Positions 53,157-62,412 of a stretch of 64,000 nucleotides of DNA are shown in pieces. The notes under the pieces are model-generated. The model worked only from the letters and a program-made list of their open reading frames with translations, made no database searches and was not told the DNA's origin. This DNA comes from JAAGZL01 sp050291725 (GTDB lineage: Bacteria; Pseudomonadota; Gammaproteobacteria; Chromatiales; Chromatiaceae), in assembly GCA_050291725.1 (NCBI GenBank), contig JBNKKH010000010.1, positions 13,325 through 77,324 of the forward strand. The letters run 5' to 3'. The translations under genes were made by a program, and so were the position numbers. Numbering within the stretch: the stretch's first letter is position 1; every line of letters begins with the position of its first letter.

Positions 53157-56100
53157 TTATATCAACCTGGATGCGCTGGCCCCTTCTGGAGTAGTCTCTG
53201 TGGGATGCTCTCCACTGAGTAGCACCCCGCTCCTACCGTCGATACTTATGGTATCGCCAAACCTGATCTCCTGCTCATTTATGATACAGCGGCTCTCTGT
53301 TTCAAACACCTTCAGGGCCTCGCAGCCCACTACACAGGTCTTTTCCAGGCGAATGGTAACAATAGATGCATGGCTGGTTTGGCCGCCGCGGGCTGTCAGC
53401 ACTCCGTCTGCCTGGGATATCTCGTGGATATCTTCCGGTACGGTATCTGAACGGATCAGGATCAGAGGTGTTTTACTGGACTCGGCCCGCAGAGCCTCGA
53501 TATTCTCAATGTTGAACACGGCACGTCCAGATAGGGCGCCGCCACACACTCCTATGCCGCGTCCCAGCATGCTCTCCTTGAGCTGGTCGCTCTGAACGAA
53601 GTGGGCTAGGGACTGGATTTTTGAGGTAACCATGTCGCGGGTCTGGAGTAGATATAGCTCATCGGCACTCGGTCCCTCAAAGGTGAACTCCATCTCCTGT
53701 TTGTTCCAATTTTCGTTATACACCAGCTCCCGGGATAGTTTGAGTAGGGAGCCGTATATCTCTGGGAACATTTTTTCCATGCTCTGTTCCACCGGGCGAT
53801 TATCCAGTTCAGCCTGTTCGATGGATATTGGCATAGTGGCCACCAGGCCGCCTACTATATCCTCTCCCTGGTTGCCTGGAGTGTAGTCTCCCCACAGAGT
53901 TACCTGACTAAGTTTGCGATAGGGGTGGGCAGTGAAAAGAACTCCGGTGCCAGATTTTCGGGTGAGGTTGCCGAAGACCATGGCCTGAATCAGAACTGCT
54001 GTGCCCCACTCATCAGATATATCCATTAGACTACGGAATTTCAGCGATTCTGGGGTATTCCAGGAGCTGATTACTAAATTGATCGCTTCATTGAGCTGAG
54101 CCCAGGGGTCGTCTGGGATTATGATGCCCTTAAACTTGGCTGCCTTTTTATAGGCTATGGTGAGTTCCTGCATCTGTTCCGCATTGAACTGCTGTTTTTT
54201 TGCTACGCCATGGCGCTCCTTGGCCTGACGCATGATGGTACTGAATTCTTCCCGTTCCATGCCGTTGGTCATACACCATGATTGGATAAAACGACGGTAG
54301 GTATCCCAGGCAAAGTAGGGGTTTCCGCTCTTTTCGGCTAGTAGTTCTACTATCTCCTCGTTGATGCCCAGGTTGTGTACCGTGGCCATCATCCCAGGCA
54401 TGGATATGATGGGGGAGCTGCGCACTGAAATCAGTAGTGGATTGGCGCGGTCACCAAAGCGGCGTCCAGTAGCCTTCTCAATGGCGCTTATCTCTCCCTC
54501 CAGACGTTTGTTAAAATCCTGTTTGGCAGGTGGAAAGTTGCGGATGATCTCTTGGCAACGAAAAAACTCAGAGGTTAGGATACTGCCAGCTGGAACCTTA
54601 ACTCCAAACTTGATCATTTGTGCCAGGTTGTAACCTTTATTGCCCAGATGGATTAGATCATTGGTGTATTCCTTTACCTCATGTAGAGGGCAAAACAACT
54701 TCTTTGGGTCATAGGTCATGAGCATATCCAGGTGCTCTGCACTCAGGTTTGCCTCTTGCTCATGCAGCACCTGATATACCCGGGTGATGTAGTTGTCCAG
54801 AGACTGGATGCCGATGGTCTCTGCAATCAGGTCTCGTTCAAAACTTTCCGATATACGGCTTAGGGTTCCGGTTCTGTCGTCATCTACATGGCTGCGATAT
54901 ATGGGTAGCAGGGACTCCACCGGTATCTGGGGTGCGATCACCGCCAAGGTGTCTCGGTGATGATTGGTGTAGTAGGTGTAACGGATGTCAGAGATGGCGT
55001 CAGACAAGCCGCGGAAAATATCCAGGTATTGGAGATAGGAGAAGCGCTTAACCAGCAGGGATTTCTCTAGCACATCTACCTGGTTCTCCAGACGTCGAGA
55101 TGCAATGCCGTCAATTGCCAAGGCACGCATAAATAGGCGTAGCGCCCGCACTACCCGGAAGAAAGTGGCCTGGGTGAGCAGGGTTTCTCCAGCCCTGGCT
55201 GTTAGTTTCTCCAGATAAATATTGGCCAGATTCTCCAGGCGGAAGGAGAGGCTAAGGGCGTCAAATTTCCTCTCCTGATAGCGGCCATAGACTGAAGGTA
55301 TGTCGGTGGCGATATGACGTTTATGGAAGATATCTTCCCTGGCTTCAAATTTCTCGGGGCTAAGGGTGACCTCCTTCAGCTCTTCCAGAGTGTCCAGTAT
55401 CGCCTCTAGACCTTCATAGGGATCATTCTTCTCCAGGGCCTCAACCATGGGGATTATGTCAGGCAGACCGCTCTCTTTAATCTCCTGGGCCTGGTCTTTA
55501 ATATTGTGGAATCCCAGGTCATATTTCAGATTTACCAGTTGATACATGCGGATTAGTAGTACCACCCGGCGTAGCTCAGATTCTGGATGGTCGGTCATGG
55601 CCATGATGGCTTTTTCCATCTCTAAGCGGGGCCACGAGAGCAGCTCTTCCTCATCCTGGAATTCGGTATTTAAAAATAGTTCAGAGGTGATCTGATGCAC
55701 CCAGGTTACATACTCACCTTGGGGGTCGATTCCATGCAGCAGCTCTTCCGGGATATATGGGGCTATGGCGTTTTTGTCCAGGGTGCGCCAAAAACGGATA
55801 ATGCCGTTTATGAAATCTACAATCAGATTTGAGCTCTCCACATGGCTCTGTTTGCGCAGAAAGTGGATTAGCCTGTCTTTGCGCTTGTGGGTCTCATCCA
55901 GCTCTGTGGATACCTCTCGTAGCACACCTTCTGACCCGATCTCGTTGAAGAATACCGGGAGCATCCGAGTGAACTGTTTTACTAGGTTGTAGACTGGGGC
56001 TACATCGCTATCCAGCAGGCGGGTTATCTCTTTTTGAAACAGATCGGTATCGCGGATACAGGTGCCGGATAGTTTGATGTTTATAATCAGTGCTGAGAGC

Positions 56101-57368
56101 AGGGTGGAGCACCACTCAGGATTTTGAATAATGAGATTAAGCCACACCCTGATGTTGTAGAGATGGGAGGTGTTGAAAATTGGTTGCCAATCCTCGGTTA
56201 CTCCCTGTACCGAGCTGTACTGAAAACCGAAGCGGATAGCCTGGGCCAGAAAAGCCTCCACCAGACGTCCGTTGTCGTGTTTCAGTATTTCTGTACCCAA
56301 CACCTCAATGCTCTGTAGGGCAGTGTGGGGGAAGCGTTTTACATTGGCCCGCAGGAAGACAAAGGCTCGTAGAAAAAACTCCTCAATCTCATCGTAGGTT
56401 TGTTGACGAACCAGTTGCAGCAGATTGCGGTTGATCTCCTTCAAGGTCTCTTCATGGATCATGGAGAGACCATCGTTCTCCATAATGCGAAACATAAATT
56501 GGAGCTTGTAGTTTTTATATAGCTGTTCTGAATCAGCCGCTTCCAGTTGTGAGGCCAGTATTCTGTAGCCCTTTACAATATCCAGATAGGTTGGGAACTC
56601 CACCAGCTGTTCCATCTGCTCAGTTGAGCATGATTTCCCTTTGGCCTGTTGTAGTTCCTTCAGTTTTGACGCTATGGTTTGGTGTGATATGGCGTCCATT
56701 CCATCGGTGTGAATTTCACAAAAGCCAACTGGATCATCCTGTTGTAACCAGTATTCATACGTGTGGCGCAGAGAGCCATTTTGAAATGAGCAGAATGGAT
56801 ACCAGTTAATAGTGTCGTCCAATCCGGCAGCTCTAACCTTGGAGGCCAGCTTTTTTAGAGTGTTGCGGATAGGGTGGTAGCTACTGGATATTATCAGCAG
56901 GTTTTCTCTGGAGAGCCCTCCCAATAGTTTGAATATCTCTGACAAGGCATCCAGGTACTGTTCCACCTGATCCTTGTTCATATCTGAAATCAGCTTATCC
57001 AGATAGGCGCAGATGGCCTCAGACACATCTTCTGCAGAGATGAATTTTCCCGACTCATGCAGCGCTTCCAGAAACAGCTGGGTGATGGTGATTGCGCACT
57101 CAGGACCGGCCGGGTGTGCTATGTAGCGGCTACTGTTTTTTAGTACAAAGCTACGAAAGATTGGTAGGGTTAAACGCCAGTTGCGGAAAGGGTGGTTAAT
57201 TTCGTACAGCAGCTTGTCCAGACCTTTAATCAGCCCAGAGTAGTCTTTAACCGGCTCCCGCAATATCTCATGGCGGGGGTCGATTTTAACCTCTTCCACA
57301 GCTGTTTCCAGAAGATTGGCGCGCAACGCATCGGAACCACCCAGGCCCTGTTCCTGCTTGCTAGTCAT
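53157..57368 (-). CDS. PPDK-like dikinase with a large novel N-terminal region and no PEP/pyruvate barrel
   Basis: The 1403-residue protein has a C-terminal half clearly related to pyruvate phosphate dikinase. The ATP-binding domain spans about 891-1250 (GNKGYNLAQMI, ISVRSSPIISMPGMM, SGTGVLFTAHP, NQGEDIVGG, LYLLQTRDM). The swivelling phosphohistidine domain has His1333 in ARGGQTSHASIVTIRLEKTCVVG. The C-terminal TIM barrel that binds PEP/pyruvate in PPDK is absent: the protein ends 70 residues after the histidine. Residues 1-890 are mostly helical and match nothing I recognise. This resembles the split-acceptor logic of water dikinases or antibiotic phosphotransferases, but the acceptor is unknown. 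It lies between two GAPDH genes. Confidence 0.85.
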   Translation of the reverse strand: MTSKQEQGLGGSDALRANLLETAVEEVKIDPRHEILREPVKDYSGLIKGLDKLLYEINHPFRNWRLTLPIFRSFVLKNSSRYIAHPAGPECAITITQLFLEALHESGKFISAEDVSEAICAYLDKLISDMNKDQVEQYLDALSEIFKLLGGLSRENLLIISSSYHPIRNTLKKLASKVRAAGLDDTINWYPFCSFQNGSLRHTYEYWLQQDDPVGFCEIHTDGMDAISHQTIASKLKELQQAKGKSCSTEQMEQLVEFPTYLDIVKGYRILASQLEAADSEQLYKNYKLQFMFRIMENDGLSMIHEETLKEINRNLLQLVRQQTYDEIEEFFLRAFVFLRANVKRFPHTALQSIEVLGTEILKHDNGRLVEAFLAQAIRFGFQYSSVQGVTEDWQPIFNTSHLYNIRVWLNLIIQNPEWCSTLLSALIINIKLSGTCIRDTDLFQKEITRLLDSDVAPVYNLVKQFTRMLPVFFNEIGSEGVLREVSTELDETHKRKDRLIHFLRKQSHVESSNLIVDFINGIIRFWRTLDKNAIAPYIPEELLHGIDPQGEYVTWVHQITSELFLNTEFQDEEELLSWPRLEMEKAIMAMTDHPESELRRVVLLIRMYQLVNLKYDLGFHNIKDQAQEIKESGLPDIIPMVEALEKNDPYEGLEAILDTLEELKEVTLSPEKFEAREDIFHKRHIATDIPSVYGRYQERKFDALSLSFRLENLANIYLEKLTARAGETLLTQATFFRVVRALRLFMRALAIDGIASRRLENQVDVLEKSLLVKRFSYLQYLDIFRGLSDAISDIRYTYYTNHHRDTLAVIAPQIPVESLLPIYRSHVDDDRTGTLSRISESFERDLIAETIGIQSLDNYITRVYQVLHEQEANLSAEHLDMLMTYDPKKLFCPLHEVKEYTNDLIHLGNKGYNLAQMIKFGVKVPAGSILTSEFFRCQEIIRNFPPAKQDFNKRLEGEISAIEKATGRRFGDRANPLLISVRSSPIISMPGMMATVHNLGINEEIVELLAEKSGNPYFAWDTYRRFIQSWCMTNGMEREEFSTIMRQAKERHGVAKKQQFNAEQMQELTIAYKKAAKFKGIIIPDDPWAQLNEAINLVISSWNTPESLKFRSLMDISDEWGTAVLIQAMVFGNLTRKSGTGVLFTAHPYRKLSQVTLWGDYTPGNQGEDIVGGLVATMPISIEQAELDNRPVEQSMEKMFPEIYGSLLKLSRELVYNENWNKQEMEFTFEGPSADELYLLQTRDMVTSKIQSLAHFVQSDQLKESMLGRGIGVCGGALSGRAVFNIENIEALRAESSKTPLILIRSDTVPEDIHEISQADGVLTARGGQTSHASIVTIRLEKTCVVGCEALKVFETESRCIINEQEIRFGDTISIDGRSGVLLSGEHPTETTPEGASASRLI

Positions 57369-57488
57369 GATTTGCTACTTGGCATGTGTGTTATTACTGC
57401 TCTCTATTTACTATTGGAGTTCTATTGTTAAGTCTATTAGTTTTGATAAGTAAAACAACAGCTAATACTATGGTAGATACGAGAGTAA

Positions 57489-57597
57489 CTTCTCCCCACC
57501 GGGGAGAAGGAAAGGTTGAGGGGAGATAGGAATGTTGAGTTATTGTGATAGAACTCCCCCTCACCCTAGCCCTCTCCCCGCAGGGGAGAGGGGAGTG
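57489..57597. repeat. REP-like nested palindrome between gap and the dikinase gene
   Basis: Two perfect hairpins, CTTCTCCCC-ACC-GGGGAGAAG (57489-57509) and CCCTCTCCCC-GCA-GGGGAGAGGG (57570-57592), lie in a larger inverted arrangement (GGTTGAGGGGAG against CTCCCCCTCACC). This is the widely dispersed CCCTCACCCTA...CTCTCCC element of proteobacteria. It breaks the gap-dikinase spacing and may limit readthrough. Confidence 0.75.
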
Positions 57598-57626
57598 GAA
57601 TAAAATCTCCTTTTATAAGCCGAGTG

Positions 57627-58628
57627 TCATATCTCCTGCTTTTGCATATGGTTGACCAGATCAAGCATACGGTTGGAGTAGCCCCATTCGTTGTCATACC
57701 AGCTCATGATTTTTACCGATTTGCCCAGTACTCGGGTGCAACTTCCGTCCACAAAAGAGGAGTGGGGGTCACCCTGGAAATCGATAGATACCAGGGGTTC
57801 GTCGGTATAGCCCAGATATCTGCTGGCAGACTCCCTCAAGGCGTCATTTACTTCGGATAGGGTGGTATCACTCTCCACCTCCATCACTACATCCACCATA
57901 GATACGTTGGGGGTGGGCACTCGTACCGCCAATCCATCAAACTTACCGGCCAGGGCTGGAATGACCAAAGCAACTGCCGCCGCAGCACCAGTTTTGGTAG
58001 GGATCATAGACATGGCCGCCGCCCTGGCTCTGCGCAGATCGCTGTGAGGGAAGTCCAGCAGACGCTGGTCATTGGTATAAGCGTGAATGGTGGTCATGAG
58101 TCCGCGGGTGATGCCGAAGCGGTCCATAATCACCTTTGCTACAGGTGCCAGGCAGTTGGTGGTGCAGGATGCGTTGGATACTACCTGATGTTTGTTGGGA
58201 TCGTATTCGTCTTCATTAACTCCCATGACGATGGTCTTTACCTCACCCTTGGCTGGAGCGGAGATGATCACTCTACGCACCCCGTTTTTCAGGTGTCCTG
58301 ATGCTTGATCATAATCCCGGAACAGTCCAGTTGCTTCCATTACGTAATCCACATTGTAATCACCCCAAGGGATTTCAGCTGGATCTTTGTAGCGGGTGAA
58401 GGCGATCTCCTTTCCGTCTACAATCAGGCCATTCTCGGTAACTGATACCTCCCCATTAAAGCGCCCCATTACTGAGTCGTATTTGAGAAGGTGGGCAGAG
58501 GTGTCCAGTTGGGTAAGGTCATTTACCGCAACTATCTCCATGTCAGCGAATGCCTCGTCCTGACGTATTGCGCGAAATATGTTTCTGCCTATGCGCCCAA
58601 AACCGTTAATACCAATGCGAATGGTCAT
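57627..58628 (-). CDS. gap: glyceraldehyde-3-phosphate dehydrogenase, canonical
   Basis: GAPDH oxidises glyceraldehyde-3-phosphate to 1,3-bisphosphoglycerate. The 333 residues from the ATG at 58628 (MTIRIGINGFGRIGRN) have the usual length. Catalytic Cys155 is in SNASCTTNCLAPVAK, HAYTNDQRLLD follows, and the NAD segment NDLTQL is near 36. The ATG has AAAAGGAG 6-7 bases upstream; an open frame to 58721 adds an unlikely 31-residue extension. Phosphorylating GAPDH is expected of central carbon metabolism. Confidence 0.97.
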   Translation of the reverse strand: MTIRIGINGFGRIGRNIFRAIRQDEAFADMEIVAVNDLTQLDTSAHLLKYDSVMGRFNGEVSVTENGLIVDGKEIAFTRYKDPAEIPWGDYNVDYVMEATGLFRDYDQASGHLKNGVRRVIISAPAKGEVKTIVMGVNEDEYDPNKHQVVSNASCTTNCLAPVAKVIMDRFGITRGLMTTIHAYTNDQRLLDFPHSDLRRARAAAMSMIPTKTGAAAAVALVIPALAGKFDGLAVRVPTPNVSMVDVVMEVESDTTLSEVNDALRESASRYLGYTDEPLVSIDFQGDPHSSFVDGSCTRVLGKSVKIMSWYDNEWGYSNRMLDLVNHMQKQEI

Positions 58629-58810
58629 GCTTACTCCTTTTAAATTGATCTGTTTTTGAATCGTTTGAAACACTTTATTAGGTAAATGTTTCAGATGGAT
58701 GTATTTTGTAATACTCAGCAAACCTCTGATCTGTTCAGGGGTGTTTAGTGTTTGTGGTCTGAAAAATTACAGTAGGTAATTGTTCAGGCTTACCATACAT
58801 ATTGTAGACG

Positions 58811-59596
58811 TTACTGGGCATCCAGCCAGGAAATTTCATGCGCTGTTTTGTTGCCTATCACACAGCTCTCCAGACTCATGGCCATTTCAGATGCGAATTT
58901 TGATTTCGCAATGCGTCCTGCCATGATTTCTGCGCGGTATTGAGGAAAAAGTGGCTTGCGCTCAGGTCTGGCATAGCCGTGAGGGAAAATAGGATTGCCA
59001 GAGCCGTCATATTTATCTGTTGCCCCCACCGTGTGCAGCAGTTCGTGGGCGATGACAATTTTGTTTTGTTTACTCTGTTTCTCTGATGCAAAGGCGTTGA
59101 CTATCCCCAATAGGCCTTTTGCCAGGCCCAGAGAGTCTAGAGAGGAAATTCCTGTATTGGGGGCGTGATAGAGCACAAACATTCTGACGCTATTGTCGCT
59201 GTAGCCTGCAGGGGTGTTTTGCCAAACCCAGTAGCGCAGTTTTAGGCTCCAGAGAGCAATCTTTATGACGTTTGAGTTGCTTGGGGGTGGAGTTGGAGGA
59301 AGGTTATCAATTGTTGGGCCTAGCACTGTATGTGTGGGTTGCTCCTGATACAGTTTGTACCTCTTTGCTTCTCTGGCAGTGAATCGGTCTATCGCAGCAA
59401 AGCTGTCGTCACCAAGATTGGCTATATAGTTTGCGCAATCCGTGCTGCCATCGGCATTGATGGGGAAGATTACCACTTCTAGTGGCTCAAGCCATGAGGT
59501 TGAGTAGATGCGTTGTTGCTTGGTATATATGGCAACAAAGGCCAGAAGAGCCAGTAGCAAAATAATCCGTATGTTTTTGAAGCTGAGCAGCTTCAT
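58811..59596 (-). CDS. membrane-anchored metzincin-like metalloprotease, unknown family
   Basis: The 261-residue protein has an N-terminal membrane anchor (about 10-24) and a periplasmic body with HELLHTVGATDKYD: His184, Glu185, His188, Gly191 and Asp194. This is the pattern HExxHxxGxxD, a metzincin arrangement with Asp as third ligand (as in snapalysin-type proteases). RPERKPLFPQYRAEIMAGRI follows. No known annotation was recognised. It lies between gap and argF on the same strand. Confidence 0.75.
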   Translation of the reverse strand: MKLLSFKNIRIILLLALLAFVAIYTKQQRIYSTSWLEPLEVVIFPINADGSTDCANYIANLGDDSFAAIDRFTAREAKRYKLYQEQPTHTVLGPTIDNLPPTPPPSNSNVIKIALWSLKLRYWVWQNTPAGYSDNSVRMFVLYHAPNTGISSLDSLGLAKGLLGIVNAFASEKQSKQNKIVIAHELLHTVGATDKYDGSGNPIFPHGYARPERKPLFPQYRAEIMAGRIAKSKFASEMAMSLESCVIGNKTAHEISWLDAQ

Positions 59597-59660
59597 CCGC
59601 TATTACCCCTTGCTATAAACCTCATGCAGTGACTTGATCGCGGCATCCATCTGTTCTTAT

Positions 59661-60584
59661 TCAGCAGAGAAGAAACTCCATGAGAGCTTTTTGTGAATGC
59701 ATGCGGTTTTCCGCCTCTTCCCAGACTATACTGTCTGGTCGATCGATAACTGATGCAGTCACCTCTTCCCCCCGATGAGCTGGTAGACAGTGCATGAACA
59801 GTGCATCTCTATCTGCCTGAGCCATAACCTTATCATTTACCTGATAGTTGGCGAAGGCCTGCTCACGTTTTTTCTGCTCCTCCTCCTGTCCCATGCTGGC
59901 CCAGACATCGGTTACCACTAGGTCGGCCCCGGCAACAGCTTCCATGGGGTCGTTAATTATCTGGCAGCGGTCAGCAGCAGGAGTCAGAACCTCATCTTTG
60001 GGTTCATACTCTGTAGGGCAGGCGATATTCAGCTTAAAGTCGAACTGTCTGGCGGCATTGATATAGGAGTGGCACATGTTGTTGCCATCACCAATCCAAG
60101 CCACGGTCTTTCCGGCTATGTCACCGCGGTTCTCTATATAAGTCTGCATGTCGGCTAACAGCTGGCACGGGTGCAGCAGATCGGTCAGACCATTGATCAC
60201 AGGTACCTGGGAGTTGTGGGCAAACAGCTCTAGATCTTTTTGGTTATAGGTGCGCACCATGATGCAGTCCACCATGCGGGACATGACTCGAGCGCTATCT
60301 TCTATCGGCTCGCCCCGGCCTAGTTGGGTATCTCGAGGGGAGAGGAATATGGCGTGGCCGCCCATCTGGGTAATGCCAGCTTCAAAAGAGATTCTGGTAC
60401 GGGTGGATGATTTCTCAAACACCATGGCCAGGGTCCGGTTTTTGAGGGTGGTATGTTCTTCCCCGGCCCGCAACATCTGTTTTAGTTCGGTAGCTCTAGC
60501 CAGCAGTTTATGCAGCTCTTCCGTTGTAAAGTCGAGCAGAGAGAGGAAGTGCCGTGGCTTCTGGATTGTGCTGTTGTTGGTCAT
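59661..60584 (-). CDS. argF: ornithine carbamoyltransferase
   Basis: ArgF makes citrulline from ornithine and carbamoyl phosphate (the product of carAB in this window). The 307-residue protein carries the carbamoyl phosphate motif KSSTRTRISFE near 54, HPCQLLADMQT near 142, the ornithine-binding DVWASMGQEEE, and the catalytic cysteine in FMHCLPAHRGEEV. It is 32 bases downstream of argD on the same strand, so argD-argF form an arginine operon. Confidence 0.96.
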   Translation of the reverse strand: MTNNSTIQKPRHFLSLLDFTTEELHKLLARATELKQMLRAGEEHTTLKNRTLAMVFEKSSTRTRISFEAGITQMGGHAIFLSPRDTQLGRGEPIEDSARVMSRMVDCIMVRTYNQKDLELFAHNSQVPVINGLTDLLHPCQLLADMQTYIENRGDIAGKTVAWIGDGNNMCHSYINAARQFDFKLNIACPTEYEPKDEVLTPAADRCQIINDPMEAVAGADLVVTDVWASMGQEEEQKKREQAFANYQVNDKVMAQADRDALFMHCLPAHRGEEVTASVIDRPDSIVWEEAENRMHSQKALMEFLLC

Positions 60585-60616
60585 CTCTTAATCCACGCGA
60601 TGATCGAAAATAAATG

Positions 60617-61795
60617 TTAATTGGACTCGAGAAACTGCTTTATCAGGTCTGAGACAATCTTGACCATCTCGTCAGCCTGCTCATCGCTCATAATTAGCGG
60701 CGGTAGCAGCCGTATGACTTTTTCTGCAGTAACGTTGATTAGCAGTCCTTGCTCTAGGGCGGCTGTAACCAGATCTCCACAGGGGCGATCCAGCTCTACT
60801 GCTAGAAGTAGTCCCTGGCCCCTAATCTCTTCTACTCCGGCTACATCCTCAAGTGCATCAGCTAGATCCACCAGGATTTTGCTACCCAGGGCTTCTGCTC
60901 TGGCTACCAAGTCCTCACTTTCTATGGTTGCAATTACCGCAGATGCGGCAGAGCAGGCCAGAGGGTTGCCACCAAAAGTGGAGCCGTGGCTACCTGCGCC
61001 CAAAACATCTGTAGCCTTGCCGTGAGTCAGGCAGGCCCCAATAGGAACGCCATTCCCTAGACCTTTGGCCAGAGTCATCACATCAGGAATAATTCCGTTG
61101 TGTTGATGGGCAAACATGCGACCACTGCGACCCATACCGGACTGGATCTCATCCAGCATTAGCAGCCAGTCGTTCTGGTCACATATTTCGCGAATCTGGT
61201 TTAAATAATCTTCTGCTGGAATATTGATGCCGCCTTCGCCCTGGATTGGCTCAACCAGCACTGCAACTACATTTGGGATGTTAGCCGCAACTAGGCGTAT
61301 GCTCTCTACGTCATCATAGGGAACACGTACGAAGCCACTTACCAGTGGCTCAAATCCAGCCTGCACCTTGCGGTTGCCAGTGGCGGATAGGGTGGCGAGT
61401 GTACGTCCGTGAAAGCTGTTCTCCATCACTACAATGGCAGGATTTTCCACCCCTTTACTGTTTCCATACAGCCGTGCAATCTTAATTGCGGCCTCATTGG
61501 CTTCAGCACCTGAGTTGCTGAAAAACACCTTGCTCATGCCGGAGATGCGCACTAGGTCGGCCCCTAGCTCTTCCTGCTGGGTAATGCCGTAGATATTTGA
61601 GGTGTGGATTAGCTCTCCCGCCTGCTGGCAGATCGCCTCCTTCACCGCAGGATGGGCGTGGCCTAGTCCGCACACGGCAATTCCGGAGAGTGCGTCCAGG
61701 TAGCGTTTGCCATCCGTGTCCCAAAGCTGGGCGCCTTCGCCGCGCTGGAAATGGACTGGTAGTCTATTATATGTGGCCATAATTGGGTCAGACAT
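60617..61795 (-). CDS. argD: acetylornithine aminotransferase
   Basis: ArgD transaminates N-acetylglutamate semialdehyde to acetylornithine with PLP. The 392-residue protein has YLDALSGIAVCGLGHAHP, FFSNSGAEANEAAIKIAR, NSFHGRTLATLSATGN, LLMLDEIQSGMGRSGRMFAHQ, and the PLP lysine in TLAKGLGNGVPIGA. It has class III aminotransferase length. It is upstream of argF in one operon. Confidence 0.95.
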   Translation of the reverse strand: MSDPIMATYNRLPVHFQRGEGAQLWDTDGKRYLDALSGIAVCGLGHAHPAVKEAICQQAGELIHTSNIYGITQQEELGADLVRISGMSKVFFSNSGAEANEAAIKIARLYGNSKGVENPAIVVMENSFHGRTLATLSATGNRKVQAGFEPLVSGFVRVPYDDVESIRLVAANIPNVVAVLVEPIQGEGGINIPAEDYLNQIREICDQNDWLLMLDEIQSGMGRSGRMFAHQHNGIIPDVMTLAKGLGNGVPIGACLTHGKATDVLGAGSHGSTFGGNPLACSAASAVIATIESEDLVARAEALGSKILVDLADALEDVAGVEEIRGQGLLLAVELDRPCGDLVTAALEQGLLINVTAEKVIRLLPPLIMSDEQADEMVKIVSDLIKQFLESN

Positions 61796-61988
61796 CTTCT
61801 GGGCCTATTGCAAATTCCATTGTCTCTAAAAACAAGAAGTCGGCACTGAAACAGTGGCCGACCTGCGTAATCCCCGAGTTTTTTCGGGAAAAGAGATGAA
61901 TCCTATTAAATCTGGAGGAGCTTGGCAACACGTAATTTCTAAAGATATCGGTTGCGATAAGGCTGTATGCAGACTATCTTTGCGCCTG

Positions 61989-62356
61989 GGAGTCGGCCGA
62001 ATGATCGCTGTCCCGCAAGGGAGAGAGGAAAGTCCGGGCTCCATAGGGCAGGGTGCCAGGTAACTCCTGGGAGGCGCAAGCCTACGGAAAGTGCCGCAGA
62101 AAATATACCGCCGAATGCAACGGTTCGCCGTTGGATGGTAAGGGTGAAATGGTGTGGTAAGAGCACACCGCGCTGCTGGTAACAGTAGTGGCAGGGTAAA
62201 CCCCACCCGGAGCAAGACCAAATAGGGGGGCAAGTGGCTTCGTCCACACCTGTGGCCCACAGGGTCCCCGGGTAGGTTGCTGGAGATGCGTGGCGACGCG
62301 CATCCTAGATGAATGATCATTCAAGACAGAACCCGGCTTATAGGCCGGCTCCCACC
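61989..62356 (+). ncRNA. rnpB: RNase P RNA component, class A
   Basis: The RNA is identified by GAGGAAAGTCCGGGCTCC near 62026, AGGGCAGGGTGCCAGG, GGTAAGGGTGAAA, ACCCGGAGCAAGACCAAATA (positions 62210-62226 region), and the 3' segment AGATGAATGATC then GACAGAACCCGGCTTATAG. The ends pair: GGAGTCGGCC (61989-61998) with GGCCGGCTCC (62343-62352), giving the terminal P1 stem, 10 base pairs with one wobble. The length, about 368 nt, is close to E. coli (377). Confidence 0.97.
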
Positions 62357-62412
62357 CAAATAAATACTGTGTTTTCAAGAGGTTACATTCAATTCTCTTG
62401 GAGACGCAGATT

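Noticed and set aside
61873..61888. CCCGA/TCGGG hairpin taken as a terminator
   Set aside because: The T-run is in the loop and no T-tract follows on either strand.
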